Shown here piece by piece: positions 45,672 to 54,157 of a stretch of 64,000 nucleotides of DNA (position 1 is its first letter; each line of letters starts with the position of its first letter). A program made the position numbers and the translations under genes. The stretch is taken from positions 310,001 through 374,000 of the forward strand of contig OZ242357.1 of assembly GCA_965208815.1 (NCBI GenBank), given 5' to 3'. Source of the DNA: Bin55 sp009840545. Its GTDB lineage: Bacteria; Pseudomonadota; Gammaproteobacteria; Pseudomonadales; Azotimanducaceae. The notes under the pieces were generated by a model. The model saw nothing but the letters and a program-made list of their open reading frames with translations, was not told the DNA's origin and searched no databases.

Positions 45672-46877
45672 ATGAGAAAACCTTTCTTGCAATCATCCTG
45701 TCTCGTAGTTGCCTTGGGCTTTGTCTTTGCGTGCTCGTCGAGCCTCGCAACTTTCATCGTTCCTCAGCCGCCAACGTTGGAAGCGAAGAGTTATGTACTG
45801 ATGGACGCACACAGCAAAAAAGTGCTTGTTGAATTCAACAGTCGTGAGAAACTAGCACCTGCAAGTCTCACCAAGATTATGACTAGCTATGTGGCGGCAG
45901 CCGAAGTTGATTCGGGTCGACTGAAGATCGACGAGATGGTTCCAGTGAGCGTGACTGCATGGGAGACACCCGGCTCACGAATGTTCATCAGGGAAGGAAC
46001 CACAGTATCAGTCTCCGACCTCTTGCGAGGCATCATCATTCAGTCGGGAAACGACGCCAGTGTTGCGCTTGCCGAGTACATTTCGGGCTCGGATGACGAG
46101 TTTGCCAAGCTCATGAATGAGTATGGAGAACATCTAGGCTTGGAAGACACTGTCTTTAAGAACTCAACAGGTCTACCCGATGTTGACCACCTCTCAACTG
46201 CGTACGACAACGCGTTGCTCACCAGGGCATTGATTCTTGACTATCCGGAACACTATGAAATGTACGCGGAACGCGATTTCACATACAACGATATTCGACA
46301 ACCGAATCGCAATCGACTGCTTACTCTCGATGACACAGTTGATGGAGTGAAGACAGGCTACACAGCAGAAGCCGGATATTGCTTGGTCGCATCTGCAATG
46401 CGAGACGGCATGCGTCTCATCAGCGTTGTTATGGGCACCGAAAGCAATGAAGTACGGATTCGCGAAACTCGCAAACTGTTCAACTACGGATTTCGGAATT
46501 TCGAGTTCAAGAATCTTGTTGGTCCTGAGAAGATTTTCGAGCTAGACGTCGACAATGGAAAGGTCAAGAGCGTGGAGGCTCGACTTCGTACAGCGGTCAA
46601 GTACTTAGTTCCTCGTGGCGATTCGGGCGCAAAGATGTCGGTTAGACCGGTTGAGATGCTCAAAGCTCCGGTAAGTTCGGGTGACGTCATTGGCACGTTG
46701 GTCGTCTCTATTGGAGGCGAGGAAATCGCAACCGAGAATCTCTATGCTCAAGCAGACGTTGAGAAAATTGGTTTTTTTCAAGGCATCATGGAAGCCATTG
46801 CAGATTTCTTTTCCTCGAAGCCCAAACCCCAAGACTCGAGCGAAACAGATCCTGAGGAAGATGTCGACGAATCTTAG
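45672..46877 (+). CDS. dacA: D-alanyl-D-alanine carboxypeptidase (PBP5/6 type)
   Basis: The protein (401 aa) trims the terminal D-Ala of peptidoglycan stem peptides. It has a signal peptide (SCLVVALGFVFACSSSLAT). The penicillin-binding motifs are SLTK (65-68), SGN (125-127) and KTG (227-229), and a C-terminal PBP5-like beta domain (~285-375) follows. The chain ends with an amphipathic tail (FFQGIMEAIADFFSSKP) that holds the enzyme at the membrane. The last 17 bases overlap lipB. Confidence 0.96.
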   Translation: MRKPFLQSSCLVVALGFVFACSSSLATFIVPQPPTLEAKSYVLMDAHSKKVLVEFNSREKLAPASLTKIMTSYVAAAEVDSGRLKIDEMVPVSVTAWETPGSRMFIREGTTVSVSDLLRGIIIQSGNDASVALAEYISGSDDEFAKLMNEYGEHLGLEDTVFKNSTGLPDVDHLSTAYDNALLTRALILDYPEHYEMYAERDFTYNDIRQPNRNRLLTLDDTVDGVKTGYTAEAGYCLVASAMRDGMRLISVVMGTESNEVRIRETRKLFNYGFRNFEFKNLVGPEKIFELDVDNGKVKSVEARLRTAVKYLVPRGDSGAKMSVRPVEMLKAPVSSGDVIGTLVVSIGGEEIATENLYAQADVEKIGFFQGIMEAIADFFSSKPKPQDSSETDPEEDVDES

Positions 46878-47499
46878 TCCTGTTGCCGACAAGACGAAGC
46901 TTGTAGTACGACGTCTGGGGCGTACGGAGTACGTTTCGGTATGGGACAGGATGAAGGAATTTACTGATAGTAGGGACGAGTCTACAAGCGACGAGTTGTG
47001 GATAACGGAACACAACCCCGTATTCACGTTAGGACAAGCCGCAAAGCCTGAACATCTCTTGGCTCCCCAAGACATCCCGGTAGTACAAACAGACCGGGGT
47101 GGGCAGGTCACCTATCACGGACCAGGACAGGTTGTCGCATACTTGCTGCGCGACTTGCGACGATGTGGTCAGAGTGTTCACGATTTTGTTCGTGGACTGG
47201 AACAATCCATGATTGACGTGCTCGAGTCCTTTGACCTCGAGGGTCTGCGAATGCCGAGCAATCCAGGTGTTTATGTCGAAGGCAGCAAGATTGGAGCAAT
47301 TGGATTGCGCATTCGCCATGGATGCTCGTATCACGGTATTAGTCTGAATGTCTCGATGGATCTAACCCCGTTTGATCTCATCAATCCTTGTGGACTCATA
47401 GGCATGAAAGTCTCGCAGATCGCCGACTATGTACCCGACGTCTTGTATGAGGATGCGACTGAAAGAACGGCTGCGTGTATAAGACAAATCTGGTACTAG
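46861..47499 (+). CDS. lipB: Octanoyl-[acyl-carrier-protein]:protein N-octanoyltransferase
   Basis: The protein (212 aa) moves octanoyl groups from ACP to lipoyl domains, the first step of lipoate assembly. Family marks are TDRGGQVTYHGPGQVVAYLL (~78-97), Lys143 in EGSKIGAIGLR and catalytic Cys177 in INPCGLIGMKV, matching Lys135/Cys169 of E. coli. ATG 46861 lies inside dacA and gives the normal length. The usual neighbours ybeD and lipA are not here. Confidence 0.95.
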   Translation: MSTNLSPVADKTKLVVRRLGRTEYVSVWDRMKEFTDSRDESTSDELWITEHNPVFTLGQAAKPEHLLAPQDIPVVQTDRGGQVTYHGPGQVVAYLLRDLRRCGQSVHDFVRGLEQSMIDVLESFDLEGLRMPSNPGVYVEGSKIGAIGLRIRHGCSYHGISLNVSMDLTPFDLINPCGLIGMKVSQIADYVPDVLYEDATERTAACIRQIWY

Positions 47500-47778
47500 C
47501 CGCACTAGCCTGCGGATTCGCGAAGATCTCGCCGATGTGCGTCTAAGCAAGACGTTCAGTTCGATGCCAATACGTCCTGCAGACGAGTGTCTTGCCTTGT
47601 CTTAAGTTGCTAACTCAAACGCACGAGAAAGAAACTTTCGGCGCACTGCTCAGTATTCTGTCGATCCAATGTGCTGCGCGCGCGTCTCGTACAAGTAACT
47701 CCTTTGTCACTCTGAAGCAGGTGTTGCAGGCTCAATGTATGTTCGTGCAAAGTCTACGCCTTGAACAGAAGCGGATTA

Positions 47779-47938
47779 CCCGATGTCTCTCCCTCCACGA
47801 CTCTAGACAGCTTTGGCTGATTCCAAGGCATTTTCAACTGAGGACAGATAGGGCATTGGCAATCAAATTCTTGTATTGCTCCGAGACAGATTCGTCGAAG
47901 AGTGCGCCCTGCAACGCGAAACTATCCACGACAATTTT
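47779..47938 (-). pseudogene. VapC-type PIN-domain toxin, decayed
   Basis: Reading the minus strand from 47938 gives KIVVDSFALQGALFDES..YKNLIANALSVLS, the start of a VapC/PIN toxin (normally MIVVDSSALLAIL...). It stops at 47834, but the next frame continues with VENALESAKAV, a TAG where Glu is expected, and SRGGRDIG, again matching the family (VVESRGG). So at least one frameshift and one nonsense change are visible. Further resemblance towards 47530 is too weak to use. The active-site Asp of the first strand remains, but no full toxin can be made. Confidence 0.6.
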
Positions 47939-47983
47939 GGCAGTCCCCCTTCGTCAAAAAGTAAGACAGCCATGCTCTTCAGG

Positions 47984-48184
47984 TCAGGGTCCCACAAACC
48001 TCGCACTTCGTTTTGCAACGGCGCGCATTTCCTTTAGTCTACCCTGAGCACAACGAGCATGTTGTATGCGAATCAAGCGTTCACACAGGGCTATCGCTAT
48101 TGCTTTCGTCTTTGTCTCGCTGGTCAAACGCGCCAATTCTGTTGCTAAGTGACATGTCTCTTCGTTCTTAATGTTGAAACTCAT
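47984..48184 (-). CDS. VapB-family antitoxin, probably shortened
   Basis: The 66-residue product starts MSFNIKNEETCHLATELARL and continues TSETKTKAIAIALCERLIR, the helix pattern of Rv0623-type VapB antitoxins (MALNIKN...HRLARELA). Intact relatives have ~80-85 residues and end with a short tail that blocks the toxin. Here the frame stops after VGP, while the tail (DLKSMAVLLFDEGGLPK) survives in the next frame, so a frameshift has cut it off. It could still bind its operator. The toxin gene behind it is broken. Confidence 0.65.
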   Translation of the reverse strand: MSFNIKNEETCHLATELARLTSETKTKAIAIALCERLIRIQHARCAQGRLKEMRAVAKRSARFVGP

Positions 48185-48497
48185 GGAATCTCCTAGATTG
48201 AGAGTTCGATCCGGTCTTGCAGTTCAAAGCCAAAACGGATTTCTTGCTATTGAATGGAGCATCCAAGCAAGGTCCAAGCTGCGGGGCTCCTTGTCTCTAA
48301 GAACCTAATTCGGAGTTGTTAGGTGAAATCAAACGCAAATCGCTCACTAGTTCCTTTCTTCTTCTTGAAGGTGGGCATTTGGGTTTGTTCTCGATTGTCT
48401 CTCAACCGAAGTGGACTTAGATGAACAATGTCCCTCTCTTGAAACAGAAGACCTTACGGTGGAGTGTTACCTTCGTGAAGACCTACTCCAATATCGC
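48185..48497. other. Intergenic region
   Basis: About 310 bp between the vapB start and the 3' end of the moeB-like gene. It should hold the vapB promoter. No gene, RNA, repeat or terminator with a T run was recognised. Confidence 0.4.
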
Positions 48498-49238
48498 TCA
48501 AGAGCAAGACGGACACTTAGAGTTCCTCTTAAGCCTGAGTTTTCTCCATTCCATTCGTTTGGCGTCCAGGTAATGAACCCAGCCCACGGATGACTCTGAA
48601 AATCCGCAAATGAGCTTCATGGTTTCCATTGCTTGAACAGAACCTACGATTCCCACGAGAGGAGCGACTACGCCATTTTCCGCACAGTTTAGGTCTTCAG
48701 AGGACCCATCACGATAGAGGCAACGATAGCAAGGCGACGAGTCCTCTCTGGGATCAAACACAGCGATTTGCCCTTCCATACGAATGGCTGCACCGGAAAC
48801 AAGTGGCGTGCGAGTTGAGAGGGAAGCCTCGTTTACTTGATATCTCGAAGCAAAGTTGTCGGTACCGTCTACCAATACATCTGCGCGACTGGCAACGTTG
48901 CAAAGATCTTTAGTCGTCAGACGTTCATAACAACGGGAGATTTGTGTTGCTGAGTTGATATTGGAAATTGCACGAGCCGCGGAATCGACTTTGCTCTCAT
49001 TCAGGCTGTCTTCGTAGTGTGCGATTTGGCGCTGGAGATTCGACGCGTCTACCACATCGTCGTCGATTAGCGTTAAGTGTCCTACTCCTGCGGCCGCCAA
49101 ATAGAGCGCAACAGGCGATCCCAGTCCTCCTAAACCGACTATTGCCACGTGCGCTGCAAGGATTTTCTCCTGACCTTCAATCTCCACTTCCGGCAACATG
49201 ATCTGCCGACTGTAGCGGAGTAGCTCGTTGTCATTCAC
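48498..49238 (-). CDS. moeB: MoeB/ThiF-family adenylyltransferase
   Basis: The protein (246 aa) is an E1-like enzyme that adenylates the C-terminal Gly of a sulfur-carrier protein such as MoaD or ThiS. It shows RYSRQIMLPEVEIEGQEKI, the ATP loop VAIVGLGGLGSPVALYLA, LIDDDVVDASNLQRQI, LVDGTDNFASRYQVNE, and zinc cysteines in SPCYRCLY and KCPSCS. MoeB is favoured over ThiF by the hemA-prfA-prmC-moeB gene order of gammaproteobacteria, but no moaD or thiS is in view. GTG 49238 matches the family start. Confidence 0.88.
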   Translation of the reverse strand: MNDNELLRYSRQIMLPEVEIEGQEKILAAHVAIVGLGGLGSPVALYLAAAGVGHLTLIDDDVVDASNLQRQIAHYEDSLNESKVDSAARAISNINSATQISRCYERLTTKDLCNVASRADVLVDGTDNFASRYQVNEASLSTRTPLVSGAAIRMEGQIAVFDPREDSSPCYRCLYRDGSSEDLNCAENGVVAPLVGIVGSVQAMETMKLICGFSESSVGWVHYLDAKRMEWRKLRLKRNSKCPSCS

Positions 49239-50076
49239 CTTTCTGTCCAAAAACCACTCGTGGAACATCGCTGAAGTCGTTTCGACAGCTTATGTTGAGG
49301 AATCCGGCTGTGTTGAACATGCTCATCACTTGGTCTCTTTGATTGAATCCGTGCTCGACCAGCAAGCTACCACCATCTTCAAGGTACTTTGTGGATCCGA
49401 AAATAACAGTCTCGAGTGCTTCGAGCCCATTTTTGTCGCTGGCCAATGCGATAAGCGGTTCGTAGCGCAATCCGCTCTTTGTGAGTAAAGGGTCGCCAAT
49501 CGCTACGTAAGGTGGATTCGAGACTATCACGTCAAATACTCCTTTGATCGAGGAATACCAATCCGACTGAACCAGCTCAATGTCAAAACCGAGTTGATCA
49601 ATGTTTTCTCGGCTCAAATTTAGGGCGTTCAAGTCAATGTCTGTAGCTACCACTTTCAGATTCAACTCAGAGCTTAACGCTAGTGCAATTGCGCCTGAAC
49701 CTGTGCCAAGATCCAGTACACGATCCCCGTCCTTCAGGAACTGGAGCGCAGACTCGACAAGAATTTCGGTCTCTGGTCTCGGTATGAGCACATCGGAAGT
49801 AATCTGCAGCTTTTGAGTCCAAAAGTAGCACTCTTCAATGATGTACTCAACAGGTTCGCCACTACTTCGCCGGGAAACCAGTCCAGAGAGGTATTTCGCT
49901 GATTCCGTAGTGACATCCAACGACGGGTTTGTGTAGAGCTGAGAGGTTGTTGTGCCCAACGCATACTCGAGCAATCGTTCTGAATCTCTTCTACCGATTT
50001 TGCTTCGAGCCCAAGCGAAGCAATCTCCTAGGTTTTTGAGACGGTGCGTTTGGTCTTCAGTCGAATTGCCTAGCAC
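49231..50076 (-). CDS. prmC: Peptide chain release factor N5-glutamine methyltransferase
   Basis: The protein (281 aa) methylates the Gln of the GGQ loop of release factors 1 and 2. The SAM fold shows RVLDLGTGSGAIALALSSEL and the substrate motif IVSNPPYVA; the N-terminal domain has RLLEYALG and SGEPVEYIIEECYFW. Start GTG 50076 is chosen because an AGGAGG lies 13 bases upstream; a TTG at 50109 would overlap prfA. It follows prfA, its substrate's gene. Confidence 0.93.
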   Translation of the reverse strand: MLGNSTEDQTHRLKNLGDCFAWARSKIGRRDSERLLEYALGTTTSQLYTNPSLDVTTESAKYLSGLVSRRSSGEPVEYIIEECYFWTQKLQITSDVLIPRPETEILVESALQFLKDGDRVLDLGTGSGAIALALSSELNLKVVATDIDLNALNLSRENIDQLGFDIELVQSDWYSSIKGVFDVIVSNPPYVAIGDPLLTKSGLRYEPLIALASDKNGLEALETVIFGSTKYLEDGGSLLVEHGFNQRDQVMSMFNTAGFLNISCRNDFSDVPRVVFGQKGE

Positions 50077-50105
50077 GGGGTGTTTTGCACCTCCTACAGC
50101 GGGAA

Positions 50106-51203
50106 TCAATCCACTTCATCCTTCATGCCCCGTAGTAGATCGGCTTGTCGTTCTTTGACCAATGGCTCAACCACCTGATCAAGCGCACCTTCCATGACTT
50201 CATCCAGCTTGTACAGCGTGAGTTGAACTCTGTGATCTGTAAGTCTTCCCTGAGGAAAGTTGTAGGTTCTAATTCTCTCGGACCTATCGCCAGAGCCTAC
50301 TTGGAGCTTTCGATCTTCTGTTCGCTCTTTCTCTTGAGCTCGGCGTTGTTCGCTGAGGATCTTGGACTTTAGCAAAGCCATGGCTCGGTCTTTGTTTTGA
50401 TGCTGTGAACGCTCTTCCTGGCACTCGGCTACGGTCCCGGAGGGCATATGAGTTATTCGAACTGCGGAGTCGGTCTTGTTCACGTGTTGCCCACCTGCAC
50501 CGGATGCGCGAAATGTATCGATTCGCAGGTCAGCAACATTCAGCTCGACTTCGGTGAGTTCTTCGATCTCGGGCAGAATTGCGACGGTGCATGCCGACGT
50601 GTGAATGCGTCCTTGCGACTCGGTTTGCGGAATTCGTTGCACGCGATGTGTGCCGGCCTCGAACTTCAACTTCGCAAATACATCTTGACCTGAGATCCTG
50701 AAAACCGCCTCTTTCAATCCTCCTTGGCTTGCTGGTCTCTTGGAGACGAGTTTCGCATTCCAGCCTTTTAGCGTCGCGTACTTCTCGTACATCTTTGCCA
50801 AGTCGGCGACAAAGAGCGCGGCTTCCTCACCACCTGTGCCCGCGCGTATTTCTAAGAAAACGTTGGCTTTGTCGTCGGGGTCGGACGGCACCAGCAACAA
50901 TTCAATCCCTTCAAGAGCATCGTTCAGCGACGGACGAAGTTCTTCAATCGTCTCTCGAGCAAGCGTCCGTAAGTCTTCGTCTTCCTCTTGAAGAAGCTCC
51001 TCGGCTTCCTCTATTTCATCTTCAATCGTTCTAATGCGTTCGTAGGCAGTTACGACTGGTTGAAGCTCGGAGTACTCTCGCGAGAGACTCGAAAAACTCT
51101 CGTGATTGGAAACCACTTCTGGGTCGCCTAGCAAGGACTCAATCTCTGCGTGACGATCAGAGATTTCCTCAAGACGTTGAACAATTCTGGGAGACAGCGA
51201 CAT
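50106..51203 (-). CDS. prfA: Peptide chain release factor 1
   Basis: The protein (365 aa) ends translation at UAA and UAG. The GGQ catalytic loop is in FRASGAGGQHVNKTDSAV, and the codon-recognition PxT motif is seen as RPASQGG...ISG/near the middle as expected for RF1, with the ending LTLYKLDEVMEGALDQVVEP. The start overlaps the hemA stop by one base (TAATG), so the genes are coupled. Confidence 0.96.
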   Translation of the reverse strand: MSLSPRIVQRLEEISDRHAEIESLLGDPEVVSNHESFSSLSREYSELQPVVTAYERIRTIEDEIEEAEELLQEEDEDLRTLARETIEELRPSLNDALEGIELLLVPSDPDDKANVFLEIRAGTGGEEAALFVADLAKMYEKYATLKGWNAKLVSKRPASQGGLKEAVFRISGQDVFAKLKFEAGTHRVQRIPQTESQGRIHTSACTVAILPEIEELTEVELNVADLRIDTFRASGAGGQHVNKTDSAVRITHMPSGTVAECQEERSQHQNKDRAMALLKSKILSEQRRAQEKERTEDRKLQVGSGDRSERIRTYNFPQGRLTDHRVQLTLYKLDEVMEGALDQVVEPLVKERQADLLRGMKDEVD

Positions 51204-52468
51204 TACTTGGATTGAAATATTTCAGACAGTAGAGCCAGTAGTTCCTGATCATCGGACTTGCTGGCATTTCTCATAGCCACTGTAGGGTTGTGCGCAAACT
51301 TGTGCGCCAGTGCTTCACCTAGACGCTCGATAACCTCGTGAGGGTCCTCACCTGCTCGGAGCCGTGCATGAGCTTTATCAATTTCTTGCTTGCGCATGTC
51401 TGAAACGGATTCGCGAAAGTTAGTGACCAGACCTGAGACTTGTCGAATTCTGTGTTGTTCCTCGTACATCTGTACTCCTTCATCGACGATCGATTTCGCT
51501 TGCGCCAAGCAGTTCGTGCGCAGCTTTAGGTTCTCATCAATTACCGATGTCAGATTGTCAATGGTGTAGAGGTATACATCGCTCAAGTCGCTAACAGATG
51601 CTTCCACATCTCTAGGAACTGCAAGGTCTACGATGAACATGGGTCTAAACCGTCGCTGGCTGCATGCGTGCGCCACGACTTCCTTGCTCAATACCGACGA
51701 CGGACTGTTCGTTGAACTTATGACTATGTCGTATTCGTGCAGTCGCGAACCGAACTCCGATAGAGCCATGGCTTCTCCGTCCACAAGCTCTGCAACGCGC
51801 GATGCATTGGCCATGGTTCGGTTCGCTATGGCAATAGTGCGGACGTTTGCCGATTTCATGTGTTTACTTACTAGGCAGATAGTCTCACCAGCGCCAAGAA
51901 GCAAGACATTCGTCTGGTTTAGGTCTGAAAATATCTGACGCGCCATTATTACCACTGCCTGCGCGATAGAAACTGAGTTTTGTCCTATCTCTGTGTCGGA
52001 ACGGACTCTCTTGCCTGTCTTGATTGCGGCCATCACAAGATCTGTCAAATCCGTATTCACTGAATTTGCGCGATTTGCGGCGTAAAAGGCAGCCTTGAAC
52101 TGTCCGAATATCTGAGGCTCTCCAAGAACCTGAGAGTCAAGACCTGAAGCGACGCTAAGAATATGTCCTACAGCATCTTGTTCCCAATGGCAATAAGTCG
52201 AAGACTCCAACTCACTCAGGGTCAAGTTTCGAAGGTCAGCAAGCCAACTGAGCATGTGCCGTCTTGTTTCGTTTTCAGAGATATCTCGTACTTGAGCGTG
52301 AATCTCCGTTCGATTGCAGGTAGATAGTATGATCGCTTCACGGATGAAGGACGCAGAGTTTCTTAGCGCTTCAAGGGCGGTTGGGAGGTCGTTGGGTAGT
52401 ATTGATGCCCGCCCCCTCAGGTCAATCCCCGCGGTACGGTGATTGAGGCCGAAGGCAATGATCGGCAT
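51203..52468 (-). CDS. hemA: Glutamyl-tRNA reductase
   Basis: The protein (421 aa) reduces glutamyl-tRNA to glutamate-1-semialdehyde, the first step of tetrapyrrole synthesis. The start MPIIAFGLNHRTAGIDLRG is typical; the catalytic Cys51 is in LSTCNRTEIHA; the segment VASGLDSQVLGEPQIFGQFK and the NADPH fold LLLGAGETICLV follow. It is the first gene of the hemA-prfA-prmC-moeB operon and is divergent from lolB with only ~36 bp between the preferred starts, so the promoters must overlap the coding ends. Confidence 0.96.
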   Translation of the reverse strand: MPIIAFGLNHRTAGIDLRGRASILPNDLPTALEALRNSASFIREAIILSTCNRTEIHAQVRDISENETRRHMLSWLADLRNLTLSELESSTYCHWEQDAVGHILSVASGLDSQVLGEPQIFGQFKAAFYAANRANSVNTDLTDLVMAAIKTGKRVRSDTEIGQNSVSIAQAVVIMARQIFSDLNQTNVLLLGAGETICLVSKHMKSANVRTIAIANRTMANASRVAELVDGEAMALSEFGSRLHEYDIVISSTNSPSSVLSKEVVAHACSQRRFRPMFIVDLAVPRDVEASVSDLSDVYLYTIDNLTSVIDENLKLRTNCLAQAKSIVDEGVQMYEEQHRIRQVSGLVTNFRESVSDMRKQEIDKAHARLRAGEDPHEVIERLGEALAHKFAHNPTVAMRNASKSDDQELLALLSEIFQSK

Positions 52469-52504
52469 GAATTAATTTCGATGTGTATATCGCAATTGGA
52501 TGAA

Positions 52505-53122
52505 ATGATAACAGAGCGTACAACTGATGTGCAGTCCGACCAAGTATCTCGGCTCTGGACCAACGTAACCAGAATTGGGCTCGTTGCGCTTATGTGTGCA
52601 TTGCTTGTGTCGTGTCTTCCGTTGGCGACACCGAAAGATTCAACACGAAGCGACCCCAATTGGTCGCAAATTCTGAAAGGCCGATTCATATACAAATCAC
52701 CAGAGGACTCTTTCAGCGCGGTCTTCACTTGGAAGTCGAAAGAAAACGCTTACGAACTCCTCTTGAGAGACAGACTCGGACTCCGGAGGATCCGCATATT
52801 GGGAAGTGGGGAAACTGCAGATATTGAGACACCAAACGGCCAAACTTTGGAAGAGGTCGATGTTCAGGCTTGGTTGGAAGAGCAGTTCGCCGTCTCCGTC
52901 CCAATTCTGAAGCTGCCCGATTGTTTGACCATGGACTGCAGCTTTGTGAAATCTGGACAGAATCACGTATACGACGAGCAAGACAGACTCGTTGAGTTCA
53001 ACTACGATGCATGGACAGTACAGGCAATTTATGACTCACGGCAAACAGAGGACTCGAACGTTGTCAAGGAGATTCAAATGTTGGACGGATCGACCAAAGT
53101 GCGGATGATTTTTGACAGTTGA
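52505..53122 (+). CDS. lolB: Outer-membrane lipoprotein LolB
   Basis: The protein (205 aa) takes lipoproteins from the carrier LolA and inserts them into the outer membrane. It has a signal peptide with lipobox (LVALMCALLVSC) and the LolB pattern: WSQILKGRFIYKSPEDSFSAVF, LRDRLGLRRIRILGSGE and VPILKLPDCLTM. ATG 52505 is preferred; 52481 and 52439 would extend into the hemA start region. Position next to hemA is classic for gammaproteobacteria. The ispE and prs genes that usually follow are absent. Confidence 0.88.
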   Translation: MITERTTDVQSDQVSRLWTNVTRIGLVALMCALLVSCLPLATPKDSTRSDPNWSQILKGRFIYKSPEDSFSAVFTWKSKENAYELLLRDRLGLRRIRILGSGETADIETPNGQTLEEVDVQAWLEEQFAVSVPILKLPDCLTMDCSFVKSGQNHVYDEQDRLVEFNYDAWTVQAIYDSRQTEDSNVVKEIQMLDGSTKVRMIFDS

Positions 53123-53354
53123 CACCCCTGCTGCGTCCATCGAATTTACTTGACCTTCCATTGTTAGAGGGGACCGTTTTGAACCAAACAGATGGTAAGT
53201 GTCAAGGAGTGGGCTTTGATCGGTCTCTGCACTTCGGAGGTAGAACTAAACCGAATCGTAAGTGTCTACTTCAGCTCAATTTAGATTACGCTCTGACACT
53301 TCTGCTGATTCCGTTTGACTTCGCAAGGGGTTGGCTTAAAATTTCGTGCCAAAT

Positions 53355-53429
53355 TGGGGTGTGGCCAAGTGGTAAGGCAACGGGCTTTGAACCCGTCATT
53401 CGCAGGTTCGAATCCTGCCACCCCAGCCA
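53355..53429 (+). tRNA. tRNA-Gln (anticodon TTG)
   Basis: The 75-base sequence starts TGGGGTGTGGCCAAGTGGTA and ends with an encoded CCA. The acceptor stem TGGGGTG pairs with CACCCCA, the anticodon stem-loop is CGGGCTTTGAACCCG with anticodon TTG (Gln, CAA), and the T arm is GCAGGTTCGAATCCTGC. It is found at the same place, before rplY, in many gammaproteobacteria. No integrase or attachment-site duplication is seen beside it. Confidence 0.97.
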
Positions 53430-53479
53430 CCTAGCTCCTAAGCACAATCAGACCAATCACTTGTTCGAGGTAAATTCAC

Positions 53480-54157
53480 ATGCCAGATCTACTGACCATT
53501 GATGCGAGCCAACGCCAGGATGTTGGCACCTCGACCGCACGTCGACTTCGACGAAATCAAGACCAAGTTCCCGGAGTCGTCTATGGAGGCGGAGAGGTTC
53601 CCGTCCATTTCACCATCGACTATCGACGTATTGCCAAAGTCGTGGAAGACGAAGCCTTCTTCTCACAGGTGCTCAGCTTGACTCTAGGAGGTCGGTCCGA
53701 GCAAGTCGTATTGAGGGAGTTGCAACGTCATCCAGCAACCGAAAAAGTAGTCCATGTTGACTTTCTCAGAGTTCGAGAAGATCAAGAGCTTCAAGTTTCT
53801 ATTCCATTTCACTTTCTTAATGAAGAAGAATGCGTTGGTGTAAGACTTAACGGCGGCATGATTTCGCACAACCTGACGGAAGCACAGGTCAGTTGCTTGC
53901 CCCGCGACCTGCCTGAGTTCGTTGAGATAGATCTAGAACATTTGGATATCGGGGATGCAGTCCATCTTTCGGATATAGAGTTGCCTCCGGGTGTTTCGTT
54001 TGTGGTTCTAGCGCAAGGCGACGGACGCGATGATCAAATCGTGAATGTACACATGCCGCGTGGAATGTCTCTACTCGATGAGGAAGAGGAAGAGCTCCTC
54101 GAAACGGAAGAAGACGAAGAGGAATCTCCGGAGGAACCCGAAGAAGATTCGGAATAG
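53480..54157 (+). CDS. rplY: 50S ribosomal protein L25, Ctc/general-stress form
   Basis: The protein (225 aa) binds 5S rRNA in the large subunit. The N-terminal L25 domain (~1-95) shows ASQRQDVGTSTARRLRRNQDQVPGVVYGGG in parts, and the C-terminal TL5/Ctc domain (~100-190) is followed by a very acidic tail (DEEEEELLETEEDEEESPEE). GAGG upstream of the ATG supports the start. The last ~80 bases probably also encode the start of pth in another frame. Confidence 0.94.
   Translation: MPDLLTIDASQRQDVGTSTARRLRRNQDQVPGVVYGGGEVPVHFTIDYRRIAKVVEDEAFFSQVLSLTLGGRSEQVVLRELQRHPATEKVVHVDFLRVREDQELQVSIPFHFLNEEECVGVRLNGGMISHNLTEAQVSCLPRDLPEFVEIDLEHLDIGDAVHLSDIELPPGVSFVVLAQGDGRDDQIVNVHMPRGMSLLDEEEEELLETEEDEEESPEEPEEDSE

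Noticed and set aside
47592..48047. A 151-codon plus-strand frame between lipB and moeB
   Set aside because: It has no family features and lies antisense to the recognisable VapBC remnant.
48411..48593. A 60-codon plus-strand frame
   Set aside because: It overlaps the 3' end of the moeB-like gene antisense and shows no protein-like features.
53355..53429. tRNA-Gln as an integration site of a genomic island
   Set aside because: No integrase gene or duplicated tRNA 3' end was seen nearby; the neighbours are the standard housekeeping genes.
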